NCBI RefSeq assembly: GCF_004768545.1
Contig: NZ_CP038635.1
Coordinates: 2,852,001-2,916,000 of the forward strand
Origin: Cupriavidus oxalaticus
Lineage (GTDB): Bacteria > Pseudomonadota > Gammaproteobacteria > Burkholderiales > Burkholderiaceae
DNA: 64,000 nucleotides
Direction: 5' to 3'
Below, piece after piece: positions 27,606-36,896 of this stretch (positions are counted from its first letter, which is position 1; the number at the start of each line of letters is the position of its first letter). The translations under genes were made by a program, and so were the position numbers. Under the pieces are notes generated by a model. That model saw nothing but the letters and a program-made list of their open reading frames with translations, was not told the origin of the DNA and ran no database searches.

Positions 27606-29302
27606 ACGCCCTTCACCATCGGCAGGTTCAGGCCCTTTTCCTGCGCGCATGCGATGGCGATGTCGTATCCCGCATCGGCATGGCGCATCACGCCGGTGGC
27701 CGGGTCGTTCCACAGTACGCGCTCGATGCGTTTGGCTGCTGCATCGGTGCCATCGCAGACGATCACCACGCCGGAGTGTTGCGAGAAACCCATGCCCACG
27801 CCACCTCCATGGTGCAGGCTGACCCAGGTGGCGCCGCCGGCGGTATTGAGCAGCGCGTTCAGCAGCGGCCAGTCGGACACGGCGTCGGAACCGTCGCGCA
27901 TCGCTTCGGTCTCGCGGTTGGGCGACGCCACCGAGCCGCAGTCCAGATGGTCGCGGCCGATCACCACCGGCGCCTTCAGCTCGCCGGACTTCACCATCTC
28001 GTTGAAGGCCAGGCCGGCGCGGTGGCGCTCGTCCAGGCCAACCCAGCAGATACGCGCCGGCAGGCCCTGGAAGGCGATGCGGTCGTGCGCCATGTCGAGC
28101 CAGCGGTGCAGGTGCTTGTCCTCGGGGAACAGCTCCTTCATCTTGGCGTCGGTCTTGTAGATATCCTCGGGATCGCCCGACAGCGCGACCCAGCGGAACG
28201 GGCCCTTGCCGCGGCAAAACAGCGGGCGGATATAGGCCGGCACGAAGCCCGGGAAATCGAAGGCATTGTGCACGCCCTCATCGAACGCCACCTGGCGGAT
28301 GTTGTTGCCGTAGTCGACCGTCGGCACGCCCATCTTCTGGAAGTCGAGCATGGCCTGCACGTGCTTGACAATCGACGGGCGCGCGGCGGCTTCCACCGAC
28401 TTGGGATCGCGCTTGCGTGCGTCTTCCCACTGCTCGACCGTCCAGCCTTGCGGCAGGTAGCCGTTGACCAGGTCGTGCGCCGAGGTCTGGTCGGTAACGA
28501 TATGCGGACGCATGCCGCCGGCCTGCGCGCGCTTGGCGAGCTCCGGCACGATGTCGGCGGCATTGCCAAGCAGGCCGACCGAGATGGCTTCTTTCTTTGC
28601 CGTGGCCTCGGCGATCATCGCCAGCGCCTCGTCCAGCGTGGTGGCCTTCTTGTCGAGGTAGCGCGTGCGGATGCGGAAGTCGATGCGCGATTCCTGGCAC
28701 TCGATCGCCAGCACGCAGGCACCCGCCAGCACGCCGGCCAGCGGCTGCGCGCCGCCCATGCCGCCCAGGCCCGCGGTCAGGATCCACTTGCCCGACAGGT
28801 CGCCGTCGTAGTGCTGGCGGCCGGCTTCGACAAAGGTCTCATACGTGCCCTGCACGATGCCCTGCGTGCCGATGTAGATCCACGAGCCCGCGGTCATCTG
28901 GCCATACATCATCAGGCCGGCGCGGTCCAGTTCATTGAACTTGTCCCAGGTGGCCCAGTGCGGCACCAGGTTGGAGTTGGCGATCAGCACGCGCGGCGCG
29001 TCGGGGTGCGTGCGGAACACGCCGACCGGCTTGCCCGACTGCACCAGCAGCGATTCGTCCTCGCCCAGGCGACGCAGGCTGTCGAGGATGGCGTCAAAGC
29101 ATTCCCAGTTGCGCGCGGCCTTGCCGATGCCGCCGTACACCACCAGGTCCTGCGGGCGCTCGGCCACGTCGGGGTCCAGGTTGTTCTGGATCATGCGGTA
29201 GGCAGCTTCGATCAGCCAGTTCTTGCAGTGCAGCTGGGTGCCATGCGGGGCGCGGATTTCGCGCTGGCCGCGCTGGATGAATTGGCTTTCGTTGGCGTTC
29301 AT
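27602..29302 (-). CDS. hutU: Urocanate hydratase
   Basis: The 566-residue NAD-dependent enzyme converts urocanate to imidazolonepropionate. Typical elements are [27 protein letters not shown], the NAD loop [15 protein letters not shown], and [22 protein letters not shown] near the C-terminus. ATG at 29302 (MNANESQF) with a nearby AGGAGAA site is preferred to the longer frame. It follows hutH by 40 bp. Urocanate, its substrate, is the known inducer that releases HutC. Confidence 0.96.
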   Translation of the reverse strand: MNANESQFIQRGQREIRAPHGTQLHCKNWLIEAAYRMIQNNLDPDVAERPQDLVVYGGIGKAARNWECFDAILDSLRRLGEDESLLVQSGKPVGVFRTHPDAPRVLIANSNLVPHWATWDKFNELDRAGLMMYGQMTAGSWIYIGTQGIVQGTYETFVEAGRQHYDGDLSGKWILTAGLGGMGGAQPLAGVLAGACVLAIECQESRIDFRIRTRYLDKKATTLDEALAMIAEATAKKEAISVGLLGNAADIVPELAKRAQAGGMRPHIVTDQTSAHDLVNGYLPQGWTVEQWEDARKRDPKSVEAAARPSIVKHVQAMLDFQKMGVPTVDYGNNIRQVAFDEGVHNAFDFPGFVPAYIRPLFCRGKGPFRWVALSGDPEDIYKTDAKMKELFPEDKHLHRWLDMAHDRIAFQGLPARICWVGLDERHRAGLAFNEMVKSGELKAPVVIGRDHLDCGSVASPNRETEAMRDGSDAVSDWPLLNALLNTAGGATWVSLHHGGGVGMGFSQHSGVVIVCDGTDAAAKRIERVLWNDPATGVMRHADAGYDIAIACAQEKGLNLPMVKGV

Positions 29303-29342
29303 GTGCTTGTTCTCCTTCGTTGGCGCTTGTGACGCGCTCCAA

Positions 29343-30917
29343 TCAACCAGCGTTGGTCGGCAAGATTTCCCGAACCGCCTGCGGCCACCCCGCCCCCGCA
29401 TCCCCCTGCACCACCCACTGCTTCATCGCTTCGATATCCGGCGCCAGGTAGCGGTCGCCTTCCACAAAATCCACCCGCGCACGGATACGTGCCAGTTCCT
29501 GCTCCACCAGCGGCGATGACTTCAACGGGCGGTGGAACTCGATACCCTGCGCCGCTGCCATCGCCTCGATGCCGACCACTACCGCGGTGTTGGCCGCCAT
29601 GTCGCCCAGCCGGCGCGCGCCGTAGGTGGCCATCGACACATGGTCCTCCTGGTTGGCCGAGGTCGGCAGGCTGTCCACGCTGGACGGATGCGCCAGCGAC
29701 TTGTTCTCCGAGGCCAGCGCGGCCGCGGTCACCTGCGCGATCATGAAGCCCGAGTTCAGGCCGCCGTCGCGCACCAGGAACGGCGGCAGGCCCGACAGGC
29801 CGGTATCGAGCAGCAGCGCCAGCCGGCGCTCGGAAATCGCACCGATCTCGGCGATCGCCAGCGCAATGATGTCGGCGGCAAAGGCCACCGGCTCGGCGTG
29901 GAAGTTGCCGCCGGAGACCACGTCGCCCTGCTCGGAAAACACCAGCGGGTTGTCCGACGCGGCATTGGCCTCGATCTGCAGGATGCGCGCGGCGTGCTGC
30001 AGGTTGTCCAGGCAAGCGCCCATCACCTGCGGCTGGCAACGGATCGAATACGGGTCCTGCACGCGGCCGCAGGTTTTGTGCGAATCGACGATCTCGCTGC
30101 CATCCAGCATCGCGCGCACGGCGCCGGCCACGGCGATCTGGCCGGCCTGGCCGCGGGCTTCATGGATGCGGGCGTCGAACGGCTTGACCGAGCCCTTGAT
30201 CGCTTCCAGCGACAGGGCGCCCGCCACCAGGCCGGCGGCAAAGGTGTCTTCGGCGGCAAACAAGCCGGCCAGTGCCAGCGCGGTCGACACCTGCGTGCCG
30301 TTGAGCAGCGCCAGGCCTTCCTTCGGGCCCAGCTCGAACGCCTTCAGGCCGGCACGGGCCAGGCCCTCGGCTGCCGGCACGCGCTTGCCGTCGACCAGCA
30401 CGTCGCCCACGCCGATCAGCGTGCACGACATATGCGCCAGCGGCGCCAGGTCGCCCGAGGCACCGACCGAACCCTTGGCCGGGATGCACGGCGTCACGCC
30501 GTGGTTGACCAGCGCCAGCAATGCCTCGATCAATTCCGGACGCACGCCGGAATGGCCGCGCGCCAGGCTGACCGCCTTGGTGGCCAGGATCAGGCGCACC
30601 GTATCCTCGGCCAGGTCCGGGCCGGTGCCGACGCTGTGCGACAGCACCAGGTTGCGCTGCAGCTGCGCCAGTTTGTCGTTGGGGATACGGGTCTGCGCCA
30701 GCTTGCCGAAGCCGGTATTGATGCCGTAGACCACGGCGTCGGCGTCGATGATGTCCTGCACGGTGGCCTGCGCGGCGCGCACGCCGGGCCAGGCGGAATC
30801 GGCCATGGCCACGCGCACTTCGCCGCGGTAGATGCGGCGCAGGTCGGCCAGGGTGACTTGGCCCGGCTGCAAGGTCAGCAGCGGGCAGGAGGCTTGGTCG
30901 TGTTGGCTCGCAGTCAT
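29343..30917 (-). CDS. hutH: Histidine ammonia-lyase
   Basis: The 524-residue enzyme deaminates histidine to urocanate. The MIO prosthetic group forms from Ala153-Ser154-Gly155 in [30 protein letters not shown] and [21 protein letters not shown] are also conserved. It is the first gene of the hutHUDIFG unit. Its start at 30917 has an AGGAA site that directly abuts a HutC-like operator, so repressor binding would block both promoter and leader. Confidence 0.96.
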   Translation of the reverse strand: MTASQHDQASCPLLTLQPGQVTLADLRRIYRGEVRVAMADSAWPGVRAAQATVQDIIDADAVVYGINTGFGKLAQTRIPNDKLAQLQRNLVLSHSVGTGPDLAEDTVRLILATKAVSLARGHSGVRPELIEALLALVNHGVTPCIPAKGSVGASGDLAPLAHMSCTLIGVGDVLVDGKRVPAAEGLARAGLKAFELGPKEGLALLNGTQVSTALALAGLFAAEDTFAAGLVAGALSLEAIKGSVKPFDARIHEARGQAGQIAVAGAVRAMLDGSEIVDSHKTCGRVQDPYSIRCQPQVMGACLDNLQHAARILQIEANAASDNPLVFSEQGDVVSGGNFHAEPVAFAADIIALAIAEIGAISERRLALLLDTGLSGLPPFLVRDGGLNSGFMIAQVTAAALASENKSLAHPSSVDSLPTSANQEDHVSMATYGARRLGDMAANTAVVVGIEAMAAAQGIEFHRPLKSSPLVEQELARIRARVDFVEGDRYLAPDIEAMKQWVVQGDAGAGWPQAVREILPTNAG

Positions 30918-30926
30918 TTGTATGTT

Positions 30927-30961
30927 CCTGTCTATACAGCTTAGGATAAAAATTGAAGCAA
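30927..30961 (-). promoter_or_regulatory. hutH promoter with HutC-like operator
   Basis: On the minus strand TTGCTT (30961-30956), a 17-bp spacer and TGTATA (30938-30933) form a candidate promoter. The palindrome TGTATAGACA (30938-30929) overlaps the -10. It is one base away from the TGTA-N2-TACA pattern known for HutC in pseudomonads. The same 15-mer GCTGTATAGACAGGA recurs at 34639-34653. Confidence 0.7.
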
Positions 30962-30980
30962 TGGCTGACCCTCGCGCGGA

Positions 30981-31739
30981 TCAGCCGAAAGCGGGATTGC
31001 CGTCGGCGCGGAATCGGCTGCCGAGGCGGTAACGGTTGCCCGGGTGCAGGCAACGAACGAATGTCACTGGCACGCCATTGGTCCAGGTGCGGCGGGTCAG
31101 CATCAGGCAAGGTTGCGTTGGCGGCATTTCCAGTTGCGCGGCCTGCTCCGGCGTGGCGGCAATGGCATCGACCACGTGCTCTACCTGATCGTAGGGCACG
31201 TGGCGCAACAGGTATTCGCCGGGCTGGGTCGCGCTGAAGTCCTGGCCGATGAAGTCCGGCGCCACGCGCGGGTTCACGTAGCGGTCTTCCAGCTGCACCG
31301 GCACGCCATCTTCGCGATGCACGCAGACCGAATGGAACACGGACTCTCCGGTGTGCAGCTCCAGCGCGGCCGCCACCTCGATCGACGCCGACACCCGCTC
31401 GACCAGGATCACGTCGCAGGCATAGTCATGCCCGCGCATGCGGATCTCGTCCTGCAGGTTAACCACCGACAGCAGCGTGGACTGCGGCTTGTGCTCGGCG
31501 ACGAAGGTGCCGACGCCGGCGACGCGCACCACCCGCCCCTGCTCCGACAGCTCGCGCAGGGCCCGGTTGACGGTCATGCGCGAGACGCCGAAGCGGTTCA
31601 CCAGTTCCTGCTCCGACGGCACCCGGTCGCCCGGCTGCCACGCGCCGCTCTGGATCTGGCGGGCGATGTACTCCTTCACCTGCTGGTAGAGCGCGGTGGG
31701 AGAGGAAGCTGGGGTGGCGGAGCCGACGGCGTGGTTCAT
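30981..31739 (-). CDS. hutC: GntR/HutC-family repressor of histidine utilisation
   Basis: The 252-residue protein has a GntR winged helix at residues 17-85 (ALYQQVKEYIARQIQSGAW, VPSEQELVNRFGVSRMTVNRAL, GTFVAEHKPQS) and a UTRA effector domain. The C-terminus RTWTNGVPVTFVRCLHPGNRYRLGSRF is characteristic of HutC. It is expected to repress hut genes until urocanate binds. It is the last gene of the ABC transporter operon (6-bp gap) and lies 63 bp upstream of hutH, so its own promoter carries a HutC-like site. Confidence 0.93.
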   Translation of the reverse strand: MNHAVGSATPASSPTALYQQVKEYIARQIQSGAWQPGDRVPSEQELVNRFGVSRMTVNRALRELSEQGRVVRVAGVGTFVAEHKPQSTLLSVVNLQDEIRMRGHDYACDVILVERVSASIEVAAALELHTGESVFHSVCVHREDGVPVQLEDRYVNPRVAPDFIGQDFSATQPGEYLLRHVPYDQVEHVVDAIAATPEQAAQLEMPPTQPCLMLTRRTWTNGVPVTFVRCLHPGNRYRLGSRFRADGNPAFG

Positions 31740-31745
31740 GGCGTT

Positions 31746-32525
31746 TCAGTGCTCGGCCGCGGCAATGGCCTCGGCGCGGATTTCCTCGGTCAGCCGCGCC
31801 TTGAGCGCGGAAAACTCCGGAGAGGTCTTGATCGTGTAATGGCGCGGATGCGGAAAATCGACCGCGATATCGCTCTTGATCCGGCCCGGCCTGGCGGAAA
31901 ACACCGCCACCCGGTTGGCCATGAAAATGGCCTCGTCGATATCATGGGTCACGAATAATACCGTCTTGCGCGACGCTTCCCATATGCCGAGCAATAACTC
32001 CTGCATCAGCACGCGGGTCTGGTTGTCGAGCGCGCCGAACGGTTCGTCGAGCAGCAGGATCTTGGGATCGTTGGCCAGCGCCCGCGCGATCGCGGTGCGC
32101 TGCTGCATGCCCCCCGACAGCTGCTTCGGGTAATGGTGCTCGAATCCGCGCAGCCCCACGCGCTGGATAAAGAAGTCGCTGCGCTCCTTCTGCTCCGCCG
32201 CGCTCATGCCGCGCTCGCGCAGGCCGAAGCGCACGTTCTGCTCGATCGTCAGCCACGGGAACAGCGTGTACGACTGGAACACCATGCCGCGGTCGGCGCC
32301 CGGGTCGGAGACCGGCTGGCCGTCGAGCAGCACGCGGCCGGTGGAAGGCGTGTCCAGCCCGGCCACGATGCGCAGCAGCGTGGACTTGCCGCAGCCCGAC
32401 GGGCCCAGGATGGTGACGAAGTCGTTATCGCGCACTTCGAAATCGACCGGCTGCAGCGCCAGCGTCTTCCCGCCGCGCGGGTTGGAGAAGGTACGCGAGA
32501 CCTGCTGGATGGACAGTGCGCTCAT
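31746..32525 (-). CDS. ABC transporter ATP-binding protein, nitrate/taurine type
   Basis: The 259-residue ATPase has Walker A (GPSGCGKSTLLRI), signature LSGGMQQRTAIARAL, Walker B (ILLLDEPFGALD) and the His switch (VTHDIDEAIF). It groups with TauB/SsuB/NrtD ATPases by the DEPFGALDNQTR pattern and the FPHPRHY tail. Start at 32525 overlaps the permease stop by 4 nt. The operon with hutC points to import of histidine, urocanate or a related imidazole compound, which is inference. Confidence 0.9.
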   Translation of the reverse strand: MSALSIQQVSRTFSNPRGGKTLALQPVDFEVRDNDFVTILGPSGCGKSTLLRIVAGLDTPSTGRVLLDGQPVSDPGADRGMVFQSYTLFPWLTIEQNVRFGLRERGMSAAEQKERSDFFIQRVGLRGFEHHYPKQLSGGMQQRTAIARALANDPKILLLDEPFGALDNQTRVLMQELLLGIWEASRKTVLFVTHDIDEAIFMANRVAVFSARPGRIKSDIAVDFPHPRHYTIKTSPEFSALKARLTEEIRAEAIAAAEH

Positions 32526-33382
32526 TGGATCGAACTCCACGGGAACAGGCGCTGGTTGGCGCGCTTGAAGACAAGGTCGGAGACCAGGCCGATGCAGCCG
32601 ATCACGATGATGCCGAAGATGATCTGCCCGGTATTGAGCAGCGCCTGGCTGTCGGTGATCATGTGCCCGATGCCCGACGACGAGCCGATCAGCTCGGCCA
32701 CGATCACGTAGGTCCAGGCCCAGCCCAGCACCAGCCGCAGGATCTCGGCGATTTCCGGCGCGGCGCCCGGGATCAGCACGCGGCGCACGATGCCGGCGCT
32801 GTTGGCGCCGAGCGTGTAGGCGGCCTCGACCAGGTCCTTGCGCGCGCCGCCGACCGCCACCGCCACCATCAGCACGATCTGGAAGAACGAGCCGATAAAG
32901 ATCACCAGCAGCTTCTGGGTCTCGCCGATGCCGGCCCACAGGATCAGCAGCGGGATGAAGGCCGACGCCGGCAGGTAGCGGCAGAACGAAACAAAGGGCT
33001 CGAAGAACGCCTCGGCCGCCTTGTACGCGCCCATGAAGATGCCCAGCGGCACCGCCAGCACCGCCGCCAGCACGAAGCCGCCTACAACGCGCCACACCGT
33101 CATGCCGATGTCGCCGATGAAGTTGTGCTCGGTGAACAGGATCAGACCCTCTTTGGCCATCGTCAGCGGATCGGCCAGGAACGTGCGCGGCACGAAGCCG
33201 CCCAGCGTCACCACGGCCCACACGCCGAAGAACAGCACGAAGAAAGACAGGCCCAGCATCCAGCGGGTATTGGGCTGCACCGGCACCAGCGGTGCCAGCC
33301 AGGGATGGCGCCGGCGCGCCGGTGCCGCCGGGGGGGCGGACACCGCTGCGGGCGCGTGGGAACCGATTCGGGCTTGCGTCAT
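32522..33382 (-). CDS. ABC transporter permease, nitrate/taurine type
   Basis: The 286-residue membrane protein has about six TM segments and the EAA loop of the binding-protein-dependent permease family (DLVEAAYTLGANSAGIVRRVLIPGAAPEI). The N-terminal 40 residues are Ala/Pro-rich and cytoplasmic. ATG at 33382 is chosen because AGGAGG lies 10 nt upstream; the GTG three codons earlier is too close to that site. It follows the binding-protein gene by 30 bp. Confidence 0.9.
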   Translation of the reverse strand: MTQARIGSHAPAAVSAPPAAPARRRHPWLAPLVPVQPNTRWMLGLSFFVLFFGVWAVVTLGGFVPRTFLADPLTMAKEGLILFTEHNFIGDIGMTVWRVVGGFVLAAVLAVPLGIFMGAYKAAEAFFEPFVSFCRYLPASAFIPLLILWAGIGETQKLLVIFIGSFFQIVLMVAVAVGGARKDLVEAAYTLGANSAGIVRRVLIPGAAPEIAEILRLVLGWAWTYVIVAELIGSSSGIGHMITDSQALLNTGQIIFGIIVIGCIGLVSDLVFKRANQRLFPWSSIQ

Positions 33383-33412
33383 GACGTTCACGCCTCCTTG
33401 CGACTGCTCTGC

Positions 33413-34408
33413 TTACTTGAGGAAACGCGCGTCATACAACGCCGTCACGTCGGGCACCTGGCGGATCACGCCGATTTCCATCAGCACGCCCGCCGCTTCC
33501 TTGCTGAAGCTGGCGAGTTCGCCGGAGAAGAACTTCTTGTTGGCCTCGCGATCCTGCCAGCGCAGGTAGGCGGCCGACTTGGCGAACTGCTCGCCGGTCT
33601 GCTTGACTGCGGCACCCATGATTTCGTTAGCCTTCGCCGGCTCCTTCTGGATCATCTCGAGCGCCTCGAAGTAGCTGTCGACCAGCGCCTGCGCCGCCTT
33701 TGGGTTCTCCTTGAGCCACTTGGGCGCGCAGCCCAGCGTGTCGGTCACCATCGGGTAATCCAGCGTGGTCGCCAGGATCTTGCCCTTGTCCGGGTTCTGG
33801 CGGACGGTGGACAGGTAGGGCTCGTAGGTCATGGCGCCGTCGTTCTGGCCGGCCACGAACGCCTGCGCCGCCGCCTGCGGCGACAGCGTCGTGGTCTTGA
33901 CGTCCTTCAGCGACATGCCGTTCTTCTTCAGCATCCAGGCCAGGCCGAAGTACGGCGCGGTGCCCGGCGCATCGACGCCAATGGTCTTGCCCTTCAGGTC
34001 GGCGAAGGTCTTGACGTCGCCGCGCACGGCCAGGCCGTCGGCGCCGTAGGACTTGTCGAGCTGCACGATCTGGGTGATCGGTACGCCGTTGGCGTTCCAG
34101 GCCACATGGGTCTCGACCGTGGTCGCCGCGCACTGGATCGCACCGGCGGCCAGCGCCAGGTGGCGGTCCTTCTGCGGGATCATCTTGATGTCGACCTCGA
34201 CACCGTTCTTCTTGAAGATGCCTGCCTTGTCGGCCAGCGTCAGCGGCGCGAAGCCGGTCCAGCCGCTCATGCCGAGCGTGACCTTGGTGGTCTGCGCGTG
34301 GCCGGCGCCTGCCATGGTGACTGCCGCGGCAAACAGCGCGGCCTGCATTGCCTTGCGGCCACGAATCCTGCCTTGAATCCTGCCCTGCATGCGGCTTTCC
34401 ATCCTCAT
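33413..34408 (-). CDS. ABC transporter substrate-binding protein, NMT1/SsuA-like, hut-linked
   Basis: The 331-residue protein has a signal peptide after a basic start (GRKAMQAALFAAAVTMAGAGHAQ) and the SsuA/TauA/NMT1-like fold: KVTLGMSGWTGFAPLTLADKAGIFKKNGVEV, then TFADLKGKTIGVDAPGTAPYFGL and GQNDGAMTYEPYLSTVRQN. ATG at 34408 has AAGGAG 7 nt upstream. It is the first gene of the operon that ends with hutC. This is not the glycine-betaine-type HutXWV transporter known from pseudomonads, so the ligand needs testing. Confidence 0.87.
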   Translation of the reverse strand: MRMESRMQGRIQGRIRGRKAMQAALFAAAVTMAGAGHAQTTKVTLGMSGWTGFAPLTLADKAGIFKKNGVEVDIKMIPQKDRHLALAAGAIQCAATTVETHVAWNANGVPITQIVQLDKSYGADGLAVRGDVKTFADLKGKTIGVDAPGTAPYFGLAWMLKKNGMSLKDVKTTTLSPQAAAQAFVAGQNDGAMTYEPYLSTVRQNPDKGKILATTLDYPMVTDTLGCAPKWLKENPKAAQALVDSYFEALEMIQKEPAKANEIMGAAVKQTGEQFAKSAAYLRWQDREANKKFFSGELASFSKEAAGVLMEIGVIRQVPDVTALYDARFLK

Positions 34409-34472
34409 CGAAACGCTCCTTTGGTGTGTCCGTCGACGGCAGGCCATGCTTGTGGCGCGCTCGTTTTCGGGC

Positions 34473-34501
34473 ATTAAACAATGCCTGTATATACAAGTCA
34501 A
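34473..34501 (-). promoter_or_regulatory. Promoter of ABC-hutC operon with a HutC operator in the spacer
   Basis: On the minus strand TTGACT (34501-34496) and TTTAAT (34478-34473) are exactly 17 bp apart, and the spacer contains TGTATATACA (34495-34486), a perfect TGTA-N2-TACA palindrome. A repressor there would block RNA polymerase. The predicted start site lies about 58 nt before the binding-protein ATG. Confidence 0.78.
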
Positions 34502-34619
34502 TGTAGGGCTTCCCCCGAGGGGTTAGACGTCACATCACCGCGGAAATCGGCTGGACGGCGCGGAGGCATCAACCACCACAACGGTGCTGCGGCTTGCCGT
34601 AGGTGCGGAAAGCACCACC

Positions 34620-34653
34620 TTGGCACGCCAGAAGTGTTGCTGTATAGACAGGA
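34620..34653 (+). promoter_or_regulatory. Third HutC-like site within a rightward promoter-like sequence
   Basis: TTGGCA (34620-34625), 17 bp and TATAGA (34643-34648) form a plus-strand promoter match. TGTATAGACA (34641-34650) overlaps its -10, and the 15-mer 34639-34653 is identical to the hutH operator. No rightward gene follows; transcription would run antisense into the epimerase gene. Confidence 0.5.
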
Positions 34654-34678
34654 TTGAAGTGACGCCAGGATGAGCAAA

Positions 34679-34699
34679 CCCCGTGCCAGGGGCACGGGG
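34679..34699 (-). terminator. Possible terminator of the epimerase gene
   Basis: A 9-bp stem CCCCGTGCC/GGCACGGGG with a 3-nt loop, followed on the minus strand only by TTT, lies 18 bp after the epimerase stop codon. The weak T-run leaves its activity uncertain. Confidence 0.45.
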
Positions 34700-34716
34700 C
34701 GCGACCGCGGGCGCGC

Positions 34717-35721
34717 TCAGGCGTCGAAGAAGGAAGCGACCGTGGGAAAGCGCAGCCGCAGCCGCAACTCGCGCTTCAGGCGGCGGTTGTCGAGCCGGCG
34801 CGACTCGCTCATGAAGCTCAGCAGCGTCGGCTCAATCACTTCACGCGCCTGGCCGCGCGTAATACGCGGGGGCCGCGGCAGGCCGCGCCGATCGGCAACG
34901 AGGTCGAAGTAGTCGGCCATACGCAGCTCGGTATCGTCGCTGGCATGGACCACCCGCTGCGGCCGGCCGCGGAACAGCGCGGCAACCATGATGCGAGCCA
35001 GGTCGTCGGCATGGATATGGCTGGTGTAGACGTCGTCCTGCGGCACCAGCGCGGGCGTGCCCCGCTTGAGCCGGGCCACCGGCAGCCGCTCGGCGGCATA
35101 GATGCCCGGGATGCGCACTATGCTGGTGCGCCAGCCGGCATCGCGGCCAAAGGCGCGCACCGCCCCCTCGGCGGCCACGCGGCGGCGCGCGCGCGCCGTC
35201 TGCGGCCGCACGGCATGGAATTCCGACACCCGCGCGCCCTGCCGGTCGCCGTAGACGCCCGAGGTGCTGGCGTAGACAAAGGCACGGCGGCGAAGGCCCC
35301 GGTCGGGTAGAATGGCGGGCTCGCCGCCAGGCGTGCCGCCCTGCCGCCAGGCCTTGCGGCGCAAGGCGGCGAGCAAGGCACGCGTACGCGGATCGCCCTC
35401 GCCCTGACCGGGCGGCGGCGCCAGGTCCAGCACCTGCGTGGCCAGCCCGCGCAGCCGCGCCAGCGTCACCGGCCGGTCCAGGTCCGCCACCAGCGGCACC
35501 GCACCGGCGGCGCGCAGTTCGGCGCGGCGCGCCGGCTGCGACGTGACGGCAAACACGCGCATGCGCGACGACAGGATTCGCAGGCAGCGCGTCCCCACAT
35601 CCCCGCACCCGACGATCAACAGGCGCGGACGACCCAGCCGGCGGCTGGGGACCGGCAAAACTGGTAAAGCCGGCAGGAGCGGGAGGCGCGAGGACTGCAG
35701 CATCGACTGAATTTGGCTCAT
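34717..35721 (-). CDS. NAD-dependent epimerase/dehydratase (YeeZ-like SDR)
   Basis: The 334-residue protein has an N-terminal dinucleotide-binding loop (RLLIVGCGDVGTRCLRILSS), VADLDRP, a YASTSGVYGDRQG active-site stretch with the Tyr at the usual place, and HIHADDLARIMVAALF near residue 250. This is the extended/atypical SDR group often annotated as sugar nucleotide epimerases; the substrate is unknown. The first about 30 residues are not conserved in appearance, so ATG at 35703 is an alternative. Its start is 9 bp from that of the divergent reductase. Confidence 0.8.
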   Translation of the reverse strand: MSQIQSMLQSSRLPLLPALPVLPVPSRRLGRPRLLIVGCGDVGTRCLRILSSRMRVFAVTSQPARRAELRAAGAVPLVADLDRPVTLARLRGLATQVLDLAPPPGQGEGDPRTRALLAALRRKAWRQGGTPGGEPAILPDRGLRRRAFVYASTSGVYGDRQGARVSEFHAVRPQTARARRRVAAEGAVRAFGRDAGWRTSIVRIPGIYAAERLPVARLKRGTPALVPQDDVYTSHIHADDLARIMVAALFRGRPQRVVHASDDTELRMADYFDLVADRRGLPRPPRITRGQAREVIEPTLLSFMSESRRLDNRRLKRELRLRLRFPTVASFFDA

Positions 35722-35730
35722 AGACCGATT

Positions 35731-36798
35731 ATGGCTTATCAAGTAACCGTCATGCCCAGTGGCCACAAGTTCGAAGTGGCCGCGGACGAAACCATCCTCG
35801 GCGCGGCCCTGCGCCACAGCATCGGCCTGCCCTACGGCTGCAAGAACGGCGCCTGCGGCTCGTGCAAGGGCCGCGTGCTGGAAGGCACCATCGTGCAGGG
35901 CGACCACGCCCCGGCCGCGCTGACCGCGCAGGAAAAGACCGAGGGCCGCGCGCTGTTCTGCTGCGCCAACGCGTCGTCCGACATTACCATCGAATGCCGC
36001 GAAGTCCACGGCGCCGGCGACATCCCGATCAAGAAGGTGCCGTGCCGCGTGACCTCGCTGGAGCGGCTGGCCGATGACGTGATCGCCATCAAGCTGCAGC
36101 TGCCCGCGACCGAGCGCATGCAGTACCTGGCCGGCCAGTACGTGGAATTTCTGCTGCGCGACGGCAAGCGCCGCAGCTATTCGATCGCCACGCCGCCGCA
36201 CGAGGACGGTCCGATCGAACTGCATATCCGCCATATGCCGGGCGGCGCCTTCACCGACTATGTCTTCGGCGCCAAGGAAGGTGCCCCGGCGATGAAGGAA
36301 CGCGACATCCTGCGCTTCGAAGGCCCGCTGGGCAGCTTCTTCCTGCGCGAGGAATCGACCGCCCCGATCATCCTGCTGGCTTCCGGCACCGGCTTCGCCC
36401 CGATCAAGGCCATCGTCGAGCATGCCGCCTACACCGGCATCACGCGCCCGATGACGCTGTACTGGGGCGGCCGCCGGCCCAAGGACCTGTACATGCACGC
36501 GCTGGCCGAGCAATGGGCGCGCGACCTGCCCAACTTCAGGTACGTGCCGGTGGTATCCGACGCGCTGCCCGAAGACAATTGGCAGGGCCGCACGGGCTTC
36601 GTCCACCAGGCGGTGATCGCCGACCATCCCGACATGTCGGGCCACGAGGTCTACGCCTGCGGCGCGCCGGTGATGATCAACGCCGCGCGCGGCGACTTCA
36701 CCCGCCAGTGCAAGCTGCACGAAGACGCGTTCTTCGCCGACTCGTTCACCTCCGAGGCCGACATGCACCCGGCCACGCCGGCAGCACCCGCTGCCTGA
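35731..36798 (+). CDS. 2Fe-2S ferredoxin/flavin reductase (CDP-6-deoxy-glucoseen reductase-like)
   Basis: The 355-residue electron-transfer protein has an N-terminal plant-type ferredoxin domain with cluster cysteines in YGCKNGACGSCKGRVLEG and the fourth in ALFCCANA. It continues with the FAD-binding RSYSIATPPHE motif and an NAD-binding domain (IILLASGTGFAPIKAIVEHA, YACGAPVMINAAR). It resembles CDP-6-deoxy-delta-3,4-glucoseen reductase and phenol hydroxylase reductases. Its partner oxygenase or dehydrase is not in the window. ATG at 35731 (MAYQVTVMPSG) is chosen over 35713. Confidence 0.87.
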   Translation: MAYQVTVMPSGHKFEVAADETILGAALRHSIGLPYGCKNGACGSCKGRVLEGTIVQGDHAPAALTAQEKTEGRALFCCANASSDITIECREVHGAGDIPIKKVPCRVTSLERLADDVIAIKLQLPATERMQYLAGQYVEFLLRDGKRRSYSIATPPHEDGPIELHIRHMPGGAFTDYVFGAKEGAPAMKERDILRFEGPLGSFFLREESTAPIILLASGTGFAPIKAIVEHAAYTGITRPMTLYWGGRRPKDLYMHALAEQWARDLPNFRYVPVVSDALPEDNWQGRTGFVHQAVIADHPDMSGHEVYACGAPVMINAARGDFTRQCKLHEDAFFADSFTSEADMHPATPAAPAA

Positions 36799-36860
36799 CC
36801 CGCCCGGGCCGGCACGCCGTTCCGCCAGCGCAACAATGCCCGGGTCCGCCAAAATTGGTT

Positions 36861-36889
36861 TTGACACCCGGGCCCATGCGCCTTATATT
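36861..36889 (+). promoter_or_regulatory. Consensus sigma-70 promoter upstream of argD leader
   Basis: TTGACA (36861-36866) and TATATT (36884-36889) are separated by exactly 17 bp. The predicted transcription start falls at 36896-36897, on or next to the A of the leader ATG. Confidence 0.85.
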
Positions 36890-36896
36890 TGCCCGC

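Noticed and set aside
34670..34912. An 80-codon plus-strand frame (MSKPRARGTG...) after the third HutC-like site
   Set aside because: It is very basic, is antisense to the conserved end of the epimerase, and starts without a spaced ribosome site. The promoter is reported but not this protein.
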